From the NCBI GenBank assembly GCA_903868245.1, contig CAIPUN010000154.1, positions 1 through 63,413 of the forward strand: 63,413 nucleotides of DNA. The letters run 5' to 3'. Numbering within the stretch: the stretch's first letter is position 1; each line of letters opens with the position of its first letter. Positions 59,138 to 63,413 of the stretch are shown in pieces. The stretch is from an uncultured Sphingomonadales bacterium (GTDB lineage: Bacteria > Pseudomonadota > Alphaproteobacteria > Sphingomonadales > Sphingomonadaceae). Made by a program: the position numbers and the translations under genes. The notes under the pieces were generated by a model that saw nothing but the letters and a program-made list of their open reading frames with translations, did not search any database and had not been told where the DNA came from.

Positions 59138-61134
59138 TCCGCCGCCTCCAAAAATTGCGTGCCGTGCACCAATTCCGCAGAGCATTTCTGCATCGTTTCG
59201 GACGCGCGGCAAATGGCGTTGGTCAGGTAGAAATCCTTGATCGGATAATCAGCAATCTTGCCACTTACGTCAGAAGGCAGCGATGGCTCCGACCACCCAT
59301 AATCTGCAAGTCCTTCAACACCCAAAGCAGGTACAGCCTTCGCCATTTCCGCGCGCAAAGCATCCAGGCTGTCAAATGGAAGGCGCTTGCCCAACACATC
59401 TGACAAAGCCCGGAATATGGCCCAATCTTCGCGCGCATCGCCGGGCGGGAATACCGCGCGCTCGCCACGCTGCACGCGGCCTTCCAAGTTTACATATGTG
59501 CCCGATTTTTCGGAATAGGCTGCGCCTGGTAATATAACATCGGCATGATGCGCGCCATTGTCACCATGGTGACCGACATAGACTTTGAAACTGTCGGCAA
59601 ACAGGCTGTAATCCACCTCGTCTGCGCCAAGGAAAAACGCTAGCTTCGGCTTCTCAGCGGCTAGTTTCTTGATGCCGCCATCATGCGCATAGCCGAGCAT
59701 GAGGCCGCCCATACGGGCTGCGGCAAAATGCAAAACGTTGAAACCGTTCCAATCATCGCGGACCAGTTTATATTTTTTAGCAAATGCCAACGCCGCGCCG
59801 TGGACACCAGCATAACGCAGCGCACCACCGCCGACGATAATCGCTGGACGTTCCGCCGTCTTCAACGCATCCGCCAAAGCCTTCGGCGTTTTAGTCAGCG
59901 CGCTCAGATCATCACCGAGCCACTCTACCTTATAGGTCAGATCGGTCACGGGGCCGATGGCAAACACCTTTGCCCCACGCTTGCGAATGGCCTTTTGTAT
60001 GCGCGTGTTCACCAATGGTGCCTCACGGCGCAAGTCGCTGCCGACCAGCAGGATGACATCCGCATTTTCAATGCCAGATATCGTCGTGTTGAAATTCACC
60101 GCAGACAGCGACGATGTATCATAAGCCAAGCCAGTCTGGCGGCCTTCGAGCATCGACGTGCCAGCCAATTCGCGCGCGGCGAACATGGTTTCGCAATCGA
60201 CCTGATCACCCGCCAGTACCGCAGCTGCGCCAGTCCAGTGCGCCTTGATTGCATCAAAGGCTTCGGCCCAGTCTGCTGCGACCAGCCTTCCATCCTTGCG
60301 GATATAGGGCTTGTCCAAACGGCGGTGCGTCAGGCCGTCAACGGCATGGCGTGTTTTATCCGACGCCCATTCTTCGTTCACATCATCATTGATGCGCGGC
60401 AATGCCCGCAAAACGGCTCTGCCACGGCTGTCGAGACGGATGTTGGTGCCCACGGCATCCATCACATCGATGCTTGGGGTCTTTTTCAATTCCCACGGCC
60501 GCGCCTCAAAAGCATATGGCTTCGCGGTCAATGCACCCACAGGGCATAGATCAACGACATTGCCCGAAAGCTCGCTTTGCATAGCATGCTCAAGATAGGT
60601 CGTGATTTGCATGTTTTCGCCGCGACCAATCGCGCCAACTTCTTCGATACCAGCGACTTCTTCGGCAAAACGGACGCAGCGTGTGCACTGAATGCACCGC
60701 GTCATCGCCGTTTTGACGAGCGGCCCCATATATTTTTCCGTAACCGCGCGCTTATTTTCCTCAAAGCGCGAGGCACCACGTCCATAAGCAACGCTTTGGT
60801 CCTGCAAATCGCATTCGCCACCTTGGTCGCAAATCGGGCAATCGAGCGGGTGGTTGATGAGCAGAAACTCCATCACCCCTTCACGTGCCTTTTTGACCAT
60901 TGGCGTATCGGTACGGATGATCTGACCTTCCGTGGCTGGCAGTGCACATGATGCCTGTGGCTTTGGCGGACCGGGGGCAACCTCGACCAAACACATGCGG
61001 CAATTGCCGGCGATGGACAGACGTTCATGATAGCAAAAGCGCGGAATTTCCTTCCCCGCCATCTCACACGCCTGCAACACAGTCGCGCCTGCAGGGACTT
61101 CGAGTTCTAATCCGTCTACGGTGACTTTAGGCAT
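59134..61134 (-). CDS. nuoG: NADH-quinone oxidoreductase subunit G
   Basis: 666-aa iron-sulfur subunit. The N-terminal ferredoxin domain binds the [2Fe-2S] (CYHERLSIAGNCRMCLVEV region), HPLDCPICDQGGECDLQD binds the His-ligated [4Fe-4S] and RCIQCTRCVRF another. The C-terminal part is a molybdopterin-oxidoreductase fold without cofactor. At this length it is the mitochondrial-like form that lacks the extra N7 domain of E. coli NuoG. ATG 61134 follows the nuoF stop by two bases. Confidence 0.96.
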   Translation of the reverse strand: MPKVTVDGLELEVPAGATVLQACEMAGKEIPRFCYHERLSIAGNCRMCLVEVAPGPPKPQASCALPATEGQIIRTDTPMVKKAREGVMEFLLINHPLDCPICDQGGECDLQDQSVAYGRGASRFEENKRAVTEKYMGPLVKTAMTRCIQCTRCVRFAEEVAGIEEVGAIGRGENMQITTYLEHAMQSELSGNVVDLCPVGALTAKPYAFEARPWELKKTPSIDVMDAVGTNIRLDSRGRAVLRALPRINDDVNEEWASDKTRHAVDGLTHRRLDKPYIRKDGRLVAADWAEAFDAIKAHWTGAAAVLAGDQVDCETMFAARELAGTSMLEGRQTGLAYDTSSLSAVNFNTTISGIENADVILLVGSDLRREAPLVNTRIQKAIRKRGAKVFAIGPVTDLTYKVEWLGDDLSALTKTPKALADALKTAERPAIIVGGGALRYAGVHGAALAFAKKYKLVRDDWNGFNVLHFAAARMGGLMLGYAHDGGIKKLAAEKPKLAFFLGADEVDYSLFADSFKVYVGHHGDNGAHHADVILPGAAYSEKSGTYVNLEGRVQRGERAVFPPGDAREDWAIFRALSDVLGKRLPFDSLDALRAEMAKAVPALGVEGLADYGWSEPSLPSDVSGKIADYPIKDFYLTNAICRASETMQKCSAELVHGTQFLEAAE

Positions 61135-61136
61135 GT

Positions 61137-62432
61137 TTACTCCGCCGCCTCCAGCATATTGTCGCCCTTGGCGTCGTTAATCCGGCGCTCCATCTCTGGG
61201 CGGAAATGCTTGATCAGCCCCTGGATCGGCCAAGCCGCAGCATCGCCCAGCGCGCAGATGGTGTGACCTTCGACCTGTTTCGTCACATCGTATAATGTGT
61301 CGATGTCGCCAATGTCGGCATCGCCGGTGCGCATCTTTTCCATCACGCGCCACATCCATCCTGTGCCTTCACGGCACGGTGTGCACTGGCCACAGCTTTC
61401 ATGCTTGTAAAAATATGAAAGTCGCGAAATCGCGCGTACAATGTCGGTGGACTTGTCCATAACGATGACCGCGGCTGTGCCGAGGCCAGAGCCGACTTCT
61501 TTACAGCCGTCAAAATCCATCGGCACATCCATCATCATCGCTGCAGGGACCAATGGCACCGATGAACCGCCGGGAATGACAGCCAAAAGATTGTCCCAAC
61601 CACCTCTTATACCGCCGCAATGCTTCTCAATAAGTTCGCGGAAGGGAATGCCCATTTCTTCTTCGACAACGCATGGTTTTTCAACATGGCCGGAGATTTG
61701 AAACAGCTTTGTGCCGTGATTGTTTTCGCGACCAAAGCTTTTGAACCAAGCTGCGCCGCGCCGCAGGATCGTTGGCACGACCGCAATGCTTTCGACATTG
61801 TTGACCGTCGTCGGACAGCCATATAACCCTGCACCTGCTGGGAATGGCGGTTTAAGGCGGGGTTGCCCTTTTTTGCCTTCTAGGCTTTCAATCATCGCGG
61901 TTTCTTCACCGCAAATATAGGCGCCAGCGCCACGATGGACGAAGACGTCAAAGTCATAACCAGACTTTGCTGCGTTCTTGCCCAACAAGCCTGCGGAATA
62001 GGCCTCCGCAACCGCCTTTTCGAGCACTTTGGCTTCAAAAATATACTCGCCGCGAATATAGATATAGGCTGCACGCGCGCGCATCGCGAAACCGGCAATC
62101 AAAGCGCCTTCAATCAACTTATGCGGGTCATGACGAATGATCTCGCGATCCTTGCATGAACCGGGCTCGGATTCATCGGCGTTAATAACGAGGAAATTCG
62201 GTCGCTCTGGCGTCGGCGATTTGGGCATGAAGCTCCACTTCATTCCCGTCGGGAAGCCTGCTCCACCACGACCACGCAGGCCGGAAGCTTTGACTTCCTC
62301 AATAATCGCATCCTGCCCGATCTTCATCAGGTTAGCAGTCTTGTCCCAATCACCGCGTTTCTGCGCCGCTTTCAGGGCAAAGTCCTGATAGCCGTATAGA
62401 TTGGTAAAAATGCGGTCTTTGTCAGCGAGCAT
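61137..62432 (-). CDS. nuoF: NADH-quinone oxidoreductase subunit F
   Basis: 431-aa NADH- and FMN-binding subunit. [16 protein letters not shown] is the NADH/FMN glycine loop, [19 protein letters not shown] lines the FMN site, and [15 protein letters not shown] holds three ligands of the N3 [4Fe-4S] cluster. The ATG at 62432 shares a base with the stop of the 45-aa ORF upstream; codons to 62459 are rejected. Confidence 0.97.
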   Translation of the reverse strand: MLADKDRIFTNLYGYQDFALKAAQKRGDWDKTANLMKIGQDAIIEEVKASGLRGRGGAGFPTGMKWSFMPKSPTPERPNFLVINADESEPGSCKDREIIRHDPHKLIEGALIAGFAMRARAAYIYIRGEYIFEAKVLEKAVAEAYSAGLLGKNAAKSGYDFDVFVHRGAGAYICGEETAMIESLEGKKGQPRLKPPFPAGAGLYGCPTTVNNVESIAVVPTILRRGAAWFKSFGRENNHGTKLFQISGHVEKPCVVEEEMGIPFRELIEKHCGGIRGGWDNLLAVIPGGSSVPLVPAAMMMDVPMDFDGCKEVGSGLGTAAVIVMDKSTDIVRAISRLSYFYKHESCGQCTPCREGTGWMWRVMEKMRTGDADIGDIDTLYDVTKQVEGHTICALGDAAAWPIQGLIKHFRPEMERRINDAKGDNMLEAAE

Positions 62433-62569
62433 CAGCCCAAACCTCCAAGAAAAAACCAAGCTGCTCCAGCGATGAGCAAACCAATGACGGCGAGCTTAAT
62501 GACGCCCTTGAGCAATTTCCACGCGACGAACGCTGCGATGAGGATGCCAATGAGGGGAAGAAATTCCAT
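62432..62569 (-). CDS. 45-aa small membrane protein inside the nuo operon
   Basis: Starts [20 protein letters not shown], then a second hydrophobic run ending [10 protein letters not shown], with two lysines (KLLKGVIK) between the two segments: a helical hairpin or one long helix. A purine-rich site (GGGGGGTGG) precedes the ATG, and the stop overlaps the nuoF start by one base (TGATG), so it is probably translated and coupled. I do not recognise a family. It has no obvious relation to known complex I accessory subunits. Confidence 0.65.
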   Translation of the reverse strand: MEFLPLIGILIAAFVAWKLLKGVIKLAVIGLLIAGAAWFFLGGLG

Positions 62570-62603
62570 TAGATCCACCCCCCAAGCGCACCAAAACTCG
62601 CCA

Positions 62604-62689
62604 CGTCGCAACAGCGAAGGCTGGTGCATATCTCGCCTGTCGTTCGTGACTTAGAGAGGTAATGGGCCCCAGCCTGCGCTGGGGCGGCG
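62604..62689. repeat. 86-bp palindromic repeat, copy B (nuoE-nuoF gap)
   Basis: Second copy of the element at 57475-57560: ends CGTCGCA-CAGCG-AGGCTG and CCCCAGC-ctgc-GCTGGGG match copy A nearly exactly and the centre differs. It lies between the nuoE stop and the small membrane ORF. The hairpins face opposite ways within each copy, like a REP/BIME pair. Confidence 0.8.
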
Positions 62690-62714
62690 GAGTTGGATGC
62701 GGCAGAGGCGAACA

Positions 62715-63383
62715 TCAATATTCCCCCCGATAGTCATGGTTTTTGTCAACCATCGCATGCAGGGTCGTTGCGCCACCATAAGGTTCTACCGTGTGACGCC
62801 CTGGCAATTGTGTTCCAATTTTCGGTTGCTTGCCCTCAGCCAAGTCGTTGAGGATCGCGGTCATGCTGCCATAATCCAGATCTTCGTAATTATCGTCGTT
62901 GATCTGAACCATCGGTGCAGACGCGCAATTGCCCATGCACTCCACCTCGTTCAGCGTGAACAGGCCGTCGGGTGTTGTAGCACCTTTCACAAGGCCACGC
63001 TTCTTGCACGCGGCAATGATATCATCCGACCCGCGCAACATGCATGGCGTCGTCCCGCACACTTGCACATGATAGCGGCCCACGGGCGCGAGATTGTACA
63101 TGGTGTAGAAGGTTGCGACTTCATAAGTGCGCATATAGGGCATGCCGAGGTAGCTCGCGACATATTCGATTACCGGCACTGGCAACCAACCCTGTGTCTG
63201 TGTTTCTTCGCCGACCTGACGCTGCGCCAAGTCCAGCAACGCCATCACCGCCGATTGCTGACGTCCGGCGGGGTAGCGACCGACATACATCTCGGCCTTT
63301 GCTTTATACTCAGGTGAAAAGGCAAAGCTGCCCCATTTGGCGCGGGCTTCTGCCTCATCCGGGATGTTTACTGCGTCAGCCAT
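62715..63383 (-). CDS. nuoE: NADH-quinone oxidoreductase subunit E
   Basis: 222-aa thioredoxin-fold subunit with the N1a [2Fe-2S] cluster. Ligands are in VQVCGTTPCMLRG and NEVECMGNCASAPMVQIN. The N-terminal helical part (FSPEYKAKAEMYVGRYPAGRQQSAVMALLDLAQ) is typical, and a C-terminal tail of about 50 residues extends past the fold. ATG 63383. The remaining 30 bases to the window end hold its ribosome-site region; nuoD should lie just beyond. Confidence 0.96.
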   Translation of the reverse strand: MADAVNIPDEAEARAKWGSFAFSPEYKAKAEMYVGRYPAGRQQSAVMALLDLAQRQVGEETQTQGWLPVPVIEYVASYLGMPYMRTYEVATFYTMYNLAPVGRYHVQVCGTTPCMLRGSDDIIAACKKRGLVKGATTPDGLFTLNEVECMGNCASAPMVQINDDNYEDLDYGSMTAILNDLAEGKQPKIGTQLPGRHTVEPYGGATTLHAMVDKNHDYRGEY

Positions 63384-63413
63384 GTGCTTCTTTCCGTCCC
63401 CAAATCCGCCCGA

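Overview
The window is one contiguous stretch of alphaproteobacterial core chromosome, most likely from the order Sphingomonadales (a Sphingopyxis/Sphingorhabdus-like organism; the genus is inferred and not proven). The evidence is C4-pathway 5-aminolevulinate synthase (hemA), a GTTC-N7-GTTC SOS box at lexA, an RNase J/DUF1467 pair behind the nuo operon, trpGDC-moaC-moeA-lexA in one string, a DnaE whose PHP domain has lost its metal-binding histidines, and interspersed palindromes of a kind common in sphingomonads. GC looks moderate by eye. I see no phage, insertion sequence, integrase, CRISPR array, rRNA or tRNA gene. Gene density is high and many neighbours overlap by 1-8 bases.

Layout. 1-3899 (minus): topA (3' end outside the window), dprA, plsY. 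4153-6347: hemA (+) convergent with a PLP threonine/serine dehydratase (-). 6402-11207 (+): a SAM-independent spermidine route (carboxyspermidine dehydrogenase, nspC, ornithine-type decarboxylase) followed by two tandem MAPEG membrane proteins. 11204-17449 (minus): RNA uridine methyltransferase, ilvD, N-formylglutamate amidohydrolase family, ispE, ETF-ubiquinone oxidoreductase. 17564-20581 (+): a divergent uracil-DNA-glycosylase-like protein, a soluble lytic transglycosylase and moaB, translationally coupled. 20630-28254 (minus): acyl-CoA ligase, dnaE, glutathione peroxidase, lolD, lolC. 28255-29204 (+): a structured-RNA/small-ORF locus, then a small heat-shock gene with a sigma-32-type promoter and a ROSE-like RNA thermometer. 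29263-32188 (minus): pyrG, secG, tpiA. 32342-40572 (+): ppiD, trpE, trpG, trpD, trpC, moaC, moeA, lexA. 40566-42719 (minus): comEC. 42969-44255 (+): gltA. 44343-45566 (minus) and 45771-48056 (+): a divergent pair of poorly characterised membrane proteins, the second a TipN-like coiled-coil protein. 48066-63383 (minus): DUF1467, rnj, coaX, birA and nuoN-M-L-K-J-I-H-G-F-(45-aa ORF)-nuoE.

How the parts work together. The nuo block encodes most of respiratory complex I; ETF-QO feeds the same quinone pool, and gltA supplies the TCA cycle. trpE-G-D-C make indole-glycerol phosphate from chorismate. moaC, moeA and the distant moaB serve molybdenum cofactor synthesis. lolC/lolD, the lytic transglycosylase and PpiD serve the envelope.

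Most notable. There is no obvious novel defence or mobile system. The best leads are the ROSE-like thermometer with its sigma-32 promoter, the strongly terminated unidentified RNA/58-codon ORF just upstream of it, an 86-bp palindromic repeat present twice inside the nuo operon, a 45-aa membrane micro-ORF locked to the nuoF start, the motif-poor UDG-like protein, and the divergent TipN-like/nucleotidyltransferase-like pair.
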